A stretch of 64,000 nt of DNA from Pegea sp. RAD2-039 (Eukaryota; Chordata; Thaliacea; Salpida; Salpidae). The position numbers were made by a program, and so were the translations under genes. Below, piece by piece: positions 11,521 to 23,800 of the stretch (positions within the stretch are counted from its first letter, which is position 1; every line of letters starts with the position of its first letter). The notes beneath the pieces were generated by a model. The model saw nothing but the letters and a program-made list of their open reading frames with translations, was not told the DNA's origin and did no database searches. The stretch lies in the NCBI GenBank assembly GCA_034620365.1, contig JAQGEQ010000263.1, positions 1,612,001 to 1,676,000 of the forward strand. The letters are read 5' to 3'.

Positions 11521-12417
11521 TAGTTCTTGAAAATAGTTTGTGGTTTAATTTCACACAGTGTAGTTCTTAAAAACTTGTTTTAAATAAACATCTTATTTTA
11601 TCAAACAATTTTTTCTATAGAAGTCTTTATCTCTTGAAGTAGATAAGAACACGTGATAGAAATACGTTTTAGAGCACTATTAATTTGTAGCTCTTTTCTA
11701 TTTACTTTTTTAGAATAATAAACTTTTAGAAAATAGAATTGTTGAATCCATCAGCTGAAATTTTAGTCGATTAAAAACACTTGTAGCTAAGTACAAGTTG
11801 TTAATTTTCAGGACTTTTAAACAAAATCAGTTTAGAATGAATAATTTCTGTTGATGTAGAATACTTGTATTTTGTTTGGCGTAAGTTATTTCAAAGTATT
11901 TTTCAAATTGAGATTATTTTGAAGACTATCTGTTCCTTACAATTATTTTTACTCTTTTAAAAACACTCTTTGCAAACTTATTTATCGATTACAAAAAAAT
12001 TAATTCTAAAAACTGAAATCAAGAAGAAGTATTTTTATAAAAATCCATTTTATCCTTTGTACAAAAAATATATTTGATTGCATTCTAATCTAAAATTCTA
12101 TTTTATGTACCTAAAACACACACTTATCAAATAAATATTAGAATAAAATATTAGTAAATAAAGATATACTACTAAAGATATATAAACATGAAAGCAATTC
12201 ACTAGTTAGATCTGTAAAAAGTTGATCACTCACAATTTGACGATATAGTGAGCAAGAAGTTGTTGAAGCTTAAAACATGAAAATAAGTTGTGTAAGATGT
12301 TGGTGATTGAAAATTGAAAAAGTAAAAAAATAGTTTAGAAATGTAGCTTCGAAAAAATTGGTTTAAAAAGTATGATTCAACTATGAAATGAGGAATTTGT
12401 TGGGCTGATGGCAAATT
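11521..12417. other. Convergent intergenic region between PMT gene 2 and the SOCS-like gene
   Basis: AT-rich 3' flanks of two converging genes. The part from 12226 to 12417 stays open on the minus strand in the frame of the SOCS-like gene after its TGA (see the findings). No other structure seen. Confidence 0.55.
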
Positions 12418-14920
12418 TCAGATTTGATTGATTTTGTTCAATTGATTGATTGCAAAACGACATAAAAACTGAAGAGTATGAGTCTGTAAATAACAATTTT
12501 ATCATTAACAACAAACAAATAACTTTTTTGTAGTTTATTAAATTGAAATTAGTTAAGAAAGTGAAAACTAATATTTCTGACTATTTTTACTGATTTATTT
12601 TAAAAATTTAATTGAAAGATAAATAATGAGATAAGATTGTATCAGTTTATGGTTTAGATTTAGTTAAAAAAATTATCAAGTTTTTGAAATAATATTCAAA
12701 AATGAATTTACAAATTTCAATTTTATGAACCAAATAAAAAAGTTTTAAGTTTAAAATAATCATGTTAAAATAACCTGATTAAAACGGGGAAAAGGACTGA
12801 TCAACAGAACAGGGTAAGTTTCAGATGATGGGTCTCTAGTTCTTGAATAACAGAATAATCCTTCTTCTTTTGAGCTTTTCATAGACATATTGATCAAATC
12901 AACCACAGAACTATAAGTCTAAAAAATTATCTGAATTATATGTCCAAGAAATATTTTTATTGAATTATTAAAAGAAATGAAACAAAAAAATATATAAATG
13001 AAAAGTTACTATTGACCTGTAAACTGTTGTTGATATAAAAACTAAAACTTCCAGAAAAGTATTCAATTCGTGTATGTAAAGTTCGACCATTAGAACGAAA
13101 ACTCAAAGAAAATAGATAACGATTGTCCGAGCTATCTCTAAATCATCAATTCAAAATAATTAGTTAATTATCTAACCTCAAAATTATATAATTAAAAGTA
13201 GATTAACTAACCTTATTAAAAACGATCCATCTTTACAATTTACTAACTTCTGTTCAGCTTCAACTCTTGTTAATGGTCCCCAATACCAACTCTGTCTGTA
13301 ATTAATTATCAATTAGTCAATTTGCTAAACATAACTTCTAGATAAGCAATTAGTGATCACTAAACACTTGAATATACAATAAAGATGGAAACACACTTTT
13401 CAAGTTGCTTGTATTCTTCAGATAAAGTTTTCCAATCTTGGTTAGAATCCTTAACTAAATGTTTTTCAGTTTTATCTACATCCTCTTTTTCCAAGACTTG
13501 GTCTAACTGTAAGGATTCTGAACTAGGGGATAGTTCATTTACATTTTCTACCGGTTTAAGTTGTGAAGATACTGTAGGGTTAGATGATGAACCAGCACAA
13601 GTGGATATTTCACCTAAATCTTCTATGTATATATCTGAATTAGTTTCTATATTTATAGAATTCAATTTGATATCAAGATTTTCTTCAAGTTCTTTAGAAT
13701 TGTTTGAATTTGTTGTAGAAATTACTCTTCCATTTTGATGACTGCTTTCACTAACAGACTGTTTTTGATCTGTAAATAAGTTTTTTAATTTAATTTAGAA
13801 GTCAAAAACTTGATACATAAAACTTTATGAAAGTTAAATCAAGAAAACTTGTTTGTTTATGACATATGAATTGAATCTTACTTTGGTCATGTTTATGTTT
13901 TTTGCTGGTATGATTGCTTCTGAAAAAATTAGACTAGTTAAACTCACTGAAACATTTATATTAAAAAAATTGCTAAATAATTATAAAGTCATTATAAAAT
14001 TCATATTAATTCAAATCTACTAAGTAAACACTTTAAACTTATATATTTTAAAGTACAAGTATTATTTCTCAATAAATTTTTCACAAAATATGGAAGTTTA
14101 TCATTATGTAAAACTACAACTAAACAAATTTAGGGATTATACCAACGAGGTTTAAAGTGAATTTTGTAAGTTCATTTTGGTTTATTTCTTTCTAAGAAAT
14201 TATAGATTTTACAAAGTAACATAAGTTACTGATATAAATTATATAACAATAACATTTACATCATATATTTATATCTTTATTTATTATATATGTATAAACT
14301 TTTTTATAAATACTTTGAAATAGTTTTTAAGTTTTTAAAAACTTTATCAAAACCTTTATATTTAACATTCATCTTTATCTGATAAAAACAGATTTAAAAA
14401 TAATTGTCATACACAAAAATTGAGCCAACAAAAATATATGTACCAAATATAACTAAAAGTAATTATTAAATGATTGTAAAATTTTGTTTGTGAAAAACTT
14501 GATTATAGTATTTACGTTTTAATCTAAACATTAAATTTTTAATTAGATTTATTTATAAATATATATAAGTGAAACACTTAATTTTGATTTGTACACAAAT
14601 ATGAGATACATGTGCAAAAAATAATTATAAAGAAATTATTTGAAAGAAACAGTTTTAATAAAATGATAAAAGTACAAGATTATAAAAGTTTATTTTGTAG
14701 ATGTGTTTATAAATAAATAAAAATTTCAAAAGAAGAAATCGATCCTCTTTAAAAAGTGAAAACTCGCTATGATATGAGTAAACATAATAAAAATAAAATT
14801 AAGTTTAGATAACAAAATAAAATTCCAACAATCTTACCTGCCAGAACTCTTTTTATTTGAAAAAAATCGTTTGCAAATCGAAGCCTTTAAGCTGAGTTTA
14901 CTCGAAGCTTTTTTTTCCAT
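12418..14920 (-). CDS. SOCS6: SOCS6/7-like protein: SH2 domain plus a SOCS box interrupted by TGA
   Basis: Suppressor-of-cytokine-signalling adaptor: the SH2 binds phosphotyrosine and the SOCS box recruits elongin B/C and Cullin-5. Seven exons join in frame to 302 residues: 14838-14920, 13882-13919, 13397-13769, 13212-13295, 13017-13137, 12775-12918 and 12418-12483. The N-terminus (about 1-160) is basic, then Ser/Asn/Glu-rich and unstructured. The SH2 starts at about residue 166 with QSWYWGPLTRVEAEQKL, has GSFLIRDSSD with the phosphotyrosine-binding Arg (about 193), then LSFRSNGRTLHTRIE and FCYSRTR, all close to SOCS6. The elongin BC box LQFLCRFAINQL follows at about 285-296. TGA then stops translation just before the expected Cullin-5 LPxP motif, whose in-frame relic NLPSAQQIP lies directly downstream. 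The ATG at 14918-14920 opens the only frame joining the spliced exons. The SOCS6 versus SOCS7 assignment is by resemblance. Confidence 0.92.
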
Positions 14921-15644
14921 TAATAGTTTTCACATATATCGTCTGATTTATTGTAGTAATAAAATATTCATAAATAAAAATTACCAAAATAGGTGGATAA
15001 AAGCTAAGAGAGGATTTTTAGATATATATTTAACATGCGATATGCAGATGATTTGGAATAGTAAGTTTTAAACAATAGCTAGAAGATTAAAATGGTCAAT
15101 TACATTTCTGTTCTTATTAAAAGATTTATTTGTACTTTAAGGAATTATGAGTAGAAATTAAAGCTGTCATAAAGTTACTTTATGACTTTTTTCACATCCA
15201 AAACAAACATTTCTTCACTAAATCTAAACAAATAAAATGCTGTATGCAATCAAATAAAGATTAAAACCATCTGTTCGACATAAGCTATCTTCAAAAACTA
15301 ATTGGATTAACTTTTAAACTCCTAATAAATTTAATTAAATATAGTTTAAGTAAATTTCTAGACTATTGGTAGAGTGCATTGCTAATTAAGAACAAATTTA
15401 TTTGTTGCTATATAATCATACAATCTTTATTTTACAAGAAACTAAATTTTTAATTAAATTAATTAAGTATTTTAATTTCAACGAATGAAAATCAGTAAAC
15501 TACTTAGTTGTCTGTAAAAAATAGAACAATTTTAGAAAATGTTTGAAGAATCATAAAGTAAAATAATTTTAACAAGATTTTGATAACATTAATATTCTCT
15601 ATTATTATTATTTGTTTATTAATAACATCATTTTTTATACAAAT
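14921..15644. other. AT-rich spacer upstream of the SOCS-like gene
   Basis: The 5' flank of the minus-strand SOCS-like gene and the 3' flank of the possible exon at 15646-15880. No feature recognised. Confidence 0.5.
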
Positions 15645-15645
15645 T

Positions 15646-15880
15646 TTATTGGCGTTGCTTCGAGGTTCGACGATAAAGCATAAGACATACAAGAAAAGAA
15701 AATGTATACAACGATACAGCAAGAGTGAGTGACAAAAATAATGGTATAAAGATAAAATTACAGTTTATCGTCCTTTCGGCAGATATAATCATGAATAAAT
15801 GAGCTAATGTGCGATAGGCACACCCGGTCACATTTTTTGCAAGAGTCTTATAAATGGGATTGATGGGTGACCATGGAGAC
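15646..15880 (-). CDS. Possible terminal exon with one membrane segment (unrecognised)
   Basis: A minus-strand frame stays open from a potential acceptor (CTTAG before 15880) to a TAA at 15646-15648. It reads SPWSPINPIYKTLAKNV, then a Cys-containing stretch, then a strongly hydrophobic run of about 27 residues (FIFIPLFLSLTLAVSL and on), and ends in the short basic tail LYRRTSKQRQ. This is the layout of the last exon of a type I membrane protein. AATAAA at 15645-15650 overlaps the stop codon. The segment is less AT-rich than its surroundings. I do not recognise the family and found no upstream exons, so it could be chance or a relic. Confidence 0.3.
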
Positions 15881-18282
15881 CTAAGTTTCTTCGTTTATTA
15901 ATGCATTGGTTCAAGCTTAAAAATAAAGATACAATTTATTGATGCACTGCTAATGACTCTTTTTATGCTGTATGATAAGCTCATAAAACTGAATGTTATA
16001 AACTTAACTGCTTCAACGACCATCCTCTTTCTACTTGCTACTTCTACTTTCTTTGAAGTTCTTCTGTTTCTGCATCTTTATAAAAATTTGTAATTTAATA
16101 CAATTTTAGGTGGTTTTTTATGGTGATTATTATTAATTATAATAATATAATAGTATTACATAAATATTATTCACTTTATTTTTTGTTATGAAGACTCTAT
16201 CTAAAAGCATCTAAGGAGTTGGTTTGTATTATCTGATCTTATCAGCATCGCCTACCATAAAAGTAGCCTACTGATTGTTGTACAAGACACATTAAGATGA
16301 TCTACTAGGAAGATCTAGGAGGTTTCAGAGTTTTGTAACAATTGAGTTCTTCATTTTAAAACCGACACCTGAGTGACGGATGTCTTCTTTTAGCTAGTCT
16401 CACCAAAACAATTTGCAACTAATACTTTGCAACTAACACTTTACCCATAATGCCAACTTCACTAGGATGTCAATACCCAAACAATTTAAGTTGAGGACAA
16501 CTAGTGCAGAGTCCCGTTTTAGGCGATTTAGAATTGTCCTAGCCTTCGATCAGTTTTAGACTTGCTTCTTTGTAGGTTAGTATAAAAGAGATGGCCATTT
16601 TCTGTACCACTTTTCTCGGTTATTTTCGGTTTGGAGCAAGCAGGGCTTCCCCAATTATCAATTTATTTATTTTCAAATTAAACCAACTTTTTTATTCTTA
16701 AAAGATGATATAATAAAGCATCGAAATTTTTAAAAACGTTGAAAAATAGGCTGAAATATTTTCTATAATCAAAGATAATAAGGATTTTTCTTTAAAATAT
16801 ATCAAACTCAGCTTTCATAGAAGTTATTTGATAATTACATTAAAGTAAATAACATCTTTGTACATTTGTACAAAATTGTGACAACACTTTTGTAGAGTTT
16901 ATATCAAGTTTATTCGATTATCAAAATTAAAAATCCAAATTAATTCATGATCAGTGGTTGGAACGTACCTTGGCTCCGAAATATAGAGTATTCCATCGTT
17001 ATTTTTACACCAAGTATGAAAGTTAGCACAATATCTTAATATTTTAACAGATTATATTAATAAAAATTTGCTGTAATGGTGTTATAGAAAATATGGAAAA
17101 TTTGATAGAGAAATATCAAATTTTATAGTATGAAAAATATTCTTTTGAAAAAAACTAAAACGAAATAAGATATTTGAGTCCAGTAGATATAAATTGTTTT
17201 CGATGCATATACAAAAAAATGGTAAAGTTTAAGTGAAAGATAAGATCTTCATAAACTATTGCTATTCAAAAGTCATCCAATAAGTTTAAAGACATCTGAA
17301 GATCACCTTTATTATGAATTGAAGCATTCAAATTACAAATAAAAGAAACTTTACTTACAAGTAAAGCCAATCGTAGATCAGAACCAACTTTAGCAATTAT
17401 AATTATTCAATTTGAAATATTAAGATATTTAAGTAACTATTTACATATTTATTACTTTATCGCATAATTATTTTTCCTTAAATATATTAACTGCCCTTTT
17501 CAAATATTGTTCTTTAAATTATGGTTCATTTTAAAGTCTTCTTTAAGCAAATGAAGTCCTCATCAATCTCCAAAAAAGTGTTTAAAGTTATTACTTAACT
17601 TAAAGGTGAATAAAAAATTATGAATAAAATGTCAGATAGTCTGGTTTTATGAGCAAAATTAGGCTTCATCATCTCAAGCTCCAAAATTCTATGTTCCTCT
17701 TAGTTTGTAACTCTGCAAACAAGTGATTTTAGAAGAGCAAAATATAAAGTACTTTGCAATTTATTAAAGGTTTTAAAAGTATTGTGGCCATCTAGAGTTA
17801 GAATATTATTTTACAATCAAAGTACTTGTTAGTTCTCACGAAAATATTGTACAGTAAAAAAAACTAGAAGAAAGTATGCTTAGTGAGGCTAATGATTGAA
17901 CAACTGGTTACTTAAAACTTGAAAAGTTTAGCAATCGTTATTTAATCAATACATTACGGTTAAAGTGGAGGAAAGAATTTCAAAGATTTAGTAAATATTT
18001 ACTCTAAAAACCATTTGTAGTTATAAGAAATTGATTAATTCCTTAACTTTCAAATGATATTTGTTCAAATTTGAACACTTTCTTTGAGAGCCGCTTCTCA
18101 GTAAATAATGTTGCTTACGTTATAATTATAAATGTTGCTAGCTTAATTTACTATTGCTTTAATTAAATTTATCATAATCAACAGCTTGCTTTGAAATTGT
18201 TGTTATTGCTGATACAACAAAAAGTGTAAAATATTTTAAGGTTATTAAAAATCTTATTTTGATGATTTAATAAAGCATTTGA
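15881..18282. other. Intergenic region with a less AT-rich patch near 16200-16640
   Basis: No coding exon supported. The part around 16200-16640 has visibly more G and C than its surroundings and could be a decayed mobile element or a former exon cluster, but no conserved protein motif was found on either strand. The rest is plain AT-rich DNA. Confidence 0.4.
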
Positions 18283-20878
18283 TTAGTTGAAAGTGTATAA
18301 AGTCAGAAAACAAATACATTTACTTACTCCTGTACTCTTCTTATAACATCTTCTAGCTAATATGATGAATAATAATAAAAGTATGAAACAATCCACAGCA
18401 GATAAACAATAAACAACAATCTTAAGAAATCTTGAGTTCTCTAAAAAGATATCAGACATAATCATATATTCAAGTTTAACTATAAATACAGATCAAAATA
18501 TTATTCTAAAGTTTTTACTTTCAAAAATCAATTAATGTGAATAATTTAAATACTTGACTTATTGTTTATTGTGATGTTTGATAACTCTTCTTCTGCAAGC
18601 TTCGGTACACGTTTAAATGGACCAATTGTTTCAATCGTTGCTGATCGAACATAATCAGGTCTCTGTTGAGTAGTACACTGTAGAAACATCAGGAAAGTTA
18701 CATTTAAACGATTACATGAATTAAAAGTTATAATGTTTAAAAAAATCATTTTATTTTTATGAGATAAAACAGCTTGATTTAATAATTTCACTAACTTCTG
18801 GTGGCAATGACGTCACACCAAATGTACAATGAATATAAAATTTCGATGAATAACGAAGTATGTAAAACGCTTGGAAGTCTAATTCGACTTCAGAACTATT
18901 CCCATTATGACGTAGAAATATCACTTCTTTATAATTGGTGTAAGGACAACTAAATATGTATAAAATAAAGCTATTCAATTGTGATATCGTAAAAGATATA
19001 TTTAGAAAAAAGTTCTGAGTTGAAAAATGTATTTTTACTTCTTGAGAAAGTCGAAAGACTTTGATGGTAATAAAGTAATTTATTGAAATGATTTACGCAA
19101 TTGATCGTTTTACTTTTTCTAAATAAAACTTTGTTCTTTTGTTTGGCGGTTTTATACGAAAATGATAGAGATTTTCTTCTATTTTATTCTCGAATTAAAT
19201 AATATTTATAAACTAATTTAAACCACTGAAGTTTTATCATTTTGTTATAGCATTTAAGAATGTTTATTTTTTTAAATCTTAAAATAGAGACAGGAGAAAG
19301 TGTATTTAAGTTTGAAATATTTTATGAAAAAGCTTTTCAAAAATAAATGAAAATAAAGCATATTGCCTTATCGCTGTCTTTAAAATAAATTCAATAAGAA
19401 AGTTGTTCCAAACCAAACAATTATTTATATTTGCCAAATTCTACTAACCCCGGCCAATTTATAATAAAGCCCTTTTCTCTTGAGTTGTAATCACTTGATG
19501 TAGTCGCCCAGCAGCGTTCAACAATCAGGTAATCTGCGTCATCCTTACTTGTGTTGATTAGTTTGAACTTTAAGTGAAGTTGTTCAAGTTGAGTTTCTAA
19601 TGAAATTGGAAGAGACTGTGTTTCACCATAATTGTCATCCTAAAGAAGTTATACAGGCCATGAAACAAACTATACTTTCAAAATCAAACTTTTATGAGCT
19701 TAAGTTGCTAATAAATAAAAATCGAGCAAACAAAACCTCCTTTTTAATTTCTAGATTTGTCATTTCTAATGTTTTACATTCTTAAATTAAAATGTATGAG
19801 GGTTTTATATGATTTATTTTAATTAAAACAAAAGATTTTTAAGATAATATTAGCTAAAAAAGCTTGCAAAAGTTACTTTTACAGTAATTAAACTCAAACT
19901 TCATTCAGCAAGCTGAAAAAGTAAAATTCTAAACTTCTTTTTACATAACATTTTGTTGAAATAAGATAATGCTCTTCAAACTTAAAACAAATGTTTTCTT
20001 ATTTCATAATATCCAATACTATCAAACTAAAATATTATAAACTAACTTGATGTAAAGTTATTGAAACATTTATTGTATATGAACAAAATCCAGAGTCTGA
20101 TAAAAGTAAACCATCTTGTAAACATTGTCCATTCACCAGTTTAATCAACACCATACATAACAATACTGCAACAAAAAGTTAATATTTGTCTTCAAAATTT
20201 AAATGTTTTGTAACTAATATTTACAGAAAAGATAAAAACAATTTGGATTTATTTAATCTTTTTTTAACTAAAACTCTTTTCTTTCCAAAAAAATTTAGCA
20301 AGCATAACTCTTAGATTATCGTGAAAGGGAACCTAGTTAACAACAAAGATTTTGTCATTAACCTTAGTCTGCCCTTTTCATCCGTAGAGTACCCACATAT
20401 TTTAAGATGTTGACTTTCGTGTTAGTTTTGACTGAGTTGTTAAAGTTATCATCAATAAAACTGTATTTATTTTATAATTTTAAATATTAAACGTTAAAAT
20501 CTAATTCAAGTAAATATTGTAAATGATTATATTAAAAGGTATTCAAATTCCAATACCTTTGACATTAAAATTATCATGTAAAGTGTTAAATATAAAAATT
20601 AAAGCTAAAGTTAATCGGATTTTAAATAGAGGGATTTTCCTAGAATTAGTTTTAGTTTGCTACTGACTTTATACTTTCACTAATTATTTATTTCTAGATT
20701 AAATCCTAAACATAAAATTGCTCCCTTAAACAACAAGCTCGTGGCATCATTGTAGAAGCTGAGTCTTGAACTAATTTAAATTATAAAAGTAAGCTATCAA
20801 AAATAATTCTATCAAATAAAACCTACCTTTGTTGTTAAAGTTTGAAAACAATTTTTTCAAATCATATTTATGATGCAT
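18283..20878 (-). CDS. Small single-pass membrane protein with ZP-C-type domain
   Basis: Zona pellucida-type extracellular protein. Six exons join in frame to 265 residues: 20827-20878, 20047-20165, 19449-19639, 18796-18949, 18554-18677 and 18283-18440. A hydrophobic signal (VLLCMVLIKLVNGQC) follows a basic N-terminus. The ectodomain shows ZP-C hallmarks: YTINVSITLHQ, an LxLKFKL strand, then ERCWATTSSDYNS matching the diagnostic Cys-Trp-Ala-Thr motif, INWPGCPYT matching the usual GCP, and DFQAFYILRYSSKFYIHC matching the F..F......yhC segment. A transmembrane helix (about VVYCLSAVDCFILLLLFIIL) and a short basic tail end the protein. No ZP-N half is present. A donor-like GTAAGT at 18322-18327 means the last residues could instead come from another exon. 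ZP domains normally polymerise into extracellular matrix; whether a ZP-C-only protein can is unknown. Confidence 0.8.
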
Positions 20879-23800
20879 TGAAACTGTCAATTTCTGCTGA
20901 AGACTTTCTTACCAAAGTATACTGAGCCAGTTTGAATTAAGATTTTAGGTTTTATCATAAATGAAAATTTTAGGGTGTAGCTGAAATCCTTCTACAAGTT
21001 CTAGTGGTTTTGGCTGGTTGATTGTGAAATAATTTATGCATGAGATAAAAAATCAGGATTTAAATTGTTAGGAAAACACTCATTGATATAAAATAAATGA
21101 AAAAATCTGTTTTATCTATTTATTTTGCTAGCTGTACAACTTAAGGTTCCCACAAGTATTTGCTTTTTGAACAGATTAGAGTTTTTTGTACCTATTCAAC
21201 TAATTTAGTTTTTGATTTAAATAAAAAAAACTTTCATTAACAAAAGTGATTTTAACTTTTTTTCAAAACATTTTCAGCAGTCAATTATTTAAAGTTAAAC
21301 TTGTAAAATTTTTACCAAAATATTTATAATTTATAAAAGCAAAATATTAAACAGAAATTTCTATTTGTTTATTTTAAAAATGAATTTTTGATAAAGTAGG
21401 TCTTTCTGATGTTTTAAAGTAAAAAAATGTCAAAGGAAAGCTTTTTAAAACTAATGAAACCTTAAATTATTTTGAAGAGCTATTAGGCGAATTCTTTTGC
21501 TAAAATTTCTACGTTTGATTTACGACATAAAATGCTATTTAAACAACCCAACTATTAATCACTATTTCAAGTTACAGAAACCAAACTACTTTCAACACTA
21601 AAAGGCTATTTAGCCACAAATAACCAAACGGAATTTATTTCTACATTGCTAAATTTTCTTTCTGGTGTTACCAGAGTTACAAGTAACAATAAGTAACAAT
21701 TTAATGTTAAATCATTTTTAAATTATATTCAAATTTGTTCAGTGTTTGCTTAGTAATCAAACTTTATGTAAATTGGGTAAACAATTTTTAACTAATGTTA
21801 AAAAGAAAATTTATATTCCCATGACAACACTAACATTAACAATCACAACTTTGTTTGGATTTAAAGTTACATTGAATTTGGAATTAATTTTATAGTATAT
21901 GTAAGCCTACAATTTCTTTAAATAGTAAATCGATTGAATACTATCTTTAATAACAAACAGAAAATATCTTGAATTAAGTTTATTTTCTTCTTTTTAAAAC
22001 ATGATTAGCAAGAAAAGAACAAAATTCAAAAGAAATCTTTTCTTACATAAAAACAAAACTTTGAGAACTTACTCAACATACAAGTATGAGTTTAAGATGG
22101 TTTAGTGTTTCATGGATGCAACAGCTTGAAGCTTATATTGATAAATGTTTTGTTTGCGTGATGAGATTACAATAGCTTACGAAATAATAACTACAATATT
22201 AATCTAACAAAACAATTTTGAAAACATAGTTAAGCTTTTACAAGAGTTTTTTTTTATGACAAATTATTAAGTTGTAAAAGCTGAATAAAATAACATTTGT
22301 GTAAGGAAATTTAAGTTTGAAGCTACAACAATAAAAATAGTTTGTTGCAATTTCAGGTTAAACGGAAAAATGTTATTTCAAGTATAAGAAGATTACTTTG
22401 AAGAAATCACATTTATAAAATTATATCAAAAGGTTGTGAACAAGTCTTCATGTTGTTATACAAACATTAAGCTTACTATATAGTAAGTTTAAAGTTATCA
22501 CTAAATGTGATATATCATCTAATAACTCATTTGTGATTCAAATCCAAAAATTTAATTATTTTAATTTATTGTTAGACTAGATCACTTGTGACTTTGTTTA
22601 CTCTTTTCAAGTTTTATATGAAATTTAAACAATATAGATTACATCATGTAAGATCGTTTTAAATAATCTGACATCTAAATATTTTGAAGATACAAAAACA
22701 ACAAGTGTCGAATTTGTTTTGGTGTAACCGTAAAAATAAAACAAATAAACTAAAGAATTACCAAATCTTTTAAAAGCAGATCATAATCATTAGATTGTTA
22801 GATAAACATAAGCTTAATATTAAAAGATGTAGTTGGCATCATCTGGTTATGCAGGGTTAGCCTAGTTTAAGTGTTTGTTTAAAAAATTAGACTGACGATA
22901 ATTTCAATAAAATGTTTGACTTAAAAGCGTTCTTTAAATATTTATCTGCTGTTTAGTTTATCGTATAAAATTATGAAATTTTTTAATATTTTTCATTCTC
23001 TTATACAAAAATCCGAAATTCAACTTGAAGTGTTTCTGCGTTTGTTTGCTTGTTGCTATGAACAACAACGTTGCTAAGGTCTTCCCCACACGCGTTTTAA
23101 GTGCTTTACTTTGAGCTACGCTGTGACAGCATACATACAGAGGTAGAAAGGACAGATGAGCAACTCTCCATCGTTACATCAACTCCTTTTTACTCTTTTT
23201 ACTCCTTAAGAAATTGTGGAAAGAAGAAAATTTCTTTGCTACTAAAAACCACAGAATTGCTTGGAATAAATTTTTTTAACTTTGATAACTTCCGATTACT
23301 TTTGAAATTTGAAGGATTTAAAACTGACGGATTTCTGTAGTTCTTGAAACGGTTTTATGAAACTTTTAGTTGAAGCTTTTAAAGTTTTATTTTATCTTAG
23401 TTAGCTTTAAGCAGTTTAATTTGCAGTAAATGGAATTAATGAATATTATTTGGAATTATTTAATAATATATTTTGTTACTTTAGTTTATTCTAAGCAGAT
23501 TATGGCTTTTAAAATCTCATTAAAGAATCATGCAAATCAACTTCTGGTAGAAGCTTACTTTTTCAAAAAAATTAAAGAAAAAAATGTTTGGTCAGTCGTA
23601 AACTTGAATATTTATTTTCAATTTTCAAGAGCTTTTTCTTTTTGCAAATACATTTCTTAAGTTAATAATTGATTTCATTTGAACTTCATTTTATAATCTT
23701 GGCAAATTTAAAACTGTCTATTAAAGATTATTCATGCTTATATCTTGCTACTGAATCTTTACAGAAAAATAATTCCCATTTCAGCTTTAATATTTTTAGT

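Noticed and set aside
12418..12420. TGA as a sense codon (variant genetic code)
   Set aside because: The complete INTS4, Frizzled and PMT gene 2 readings contain no internal TGA, and PMT gene 2 ends with one, so the standard code applies.
13385..13738. Plus-strand protein of 117 residues
   Set aside because: It is the antisense shadow of SOCS-like exon 13397-13769, which splices in phase to the SH2 exons.
12418..20878. Fusion of the ZP-type membrane protein with the SH2/SOCS protein
   Set aside because: They are adjacent on one strand, but the SOCS-like gene has its own ATG at 14918-14920 and the ZP frame can end at 18283. No phase-compatible bridging exon was seen.
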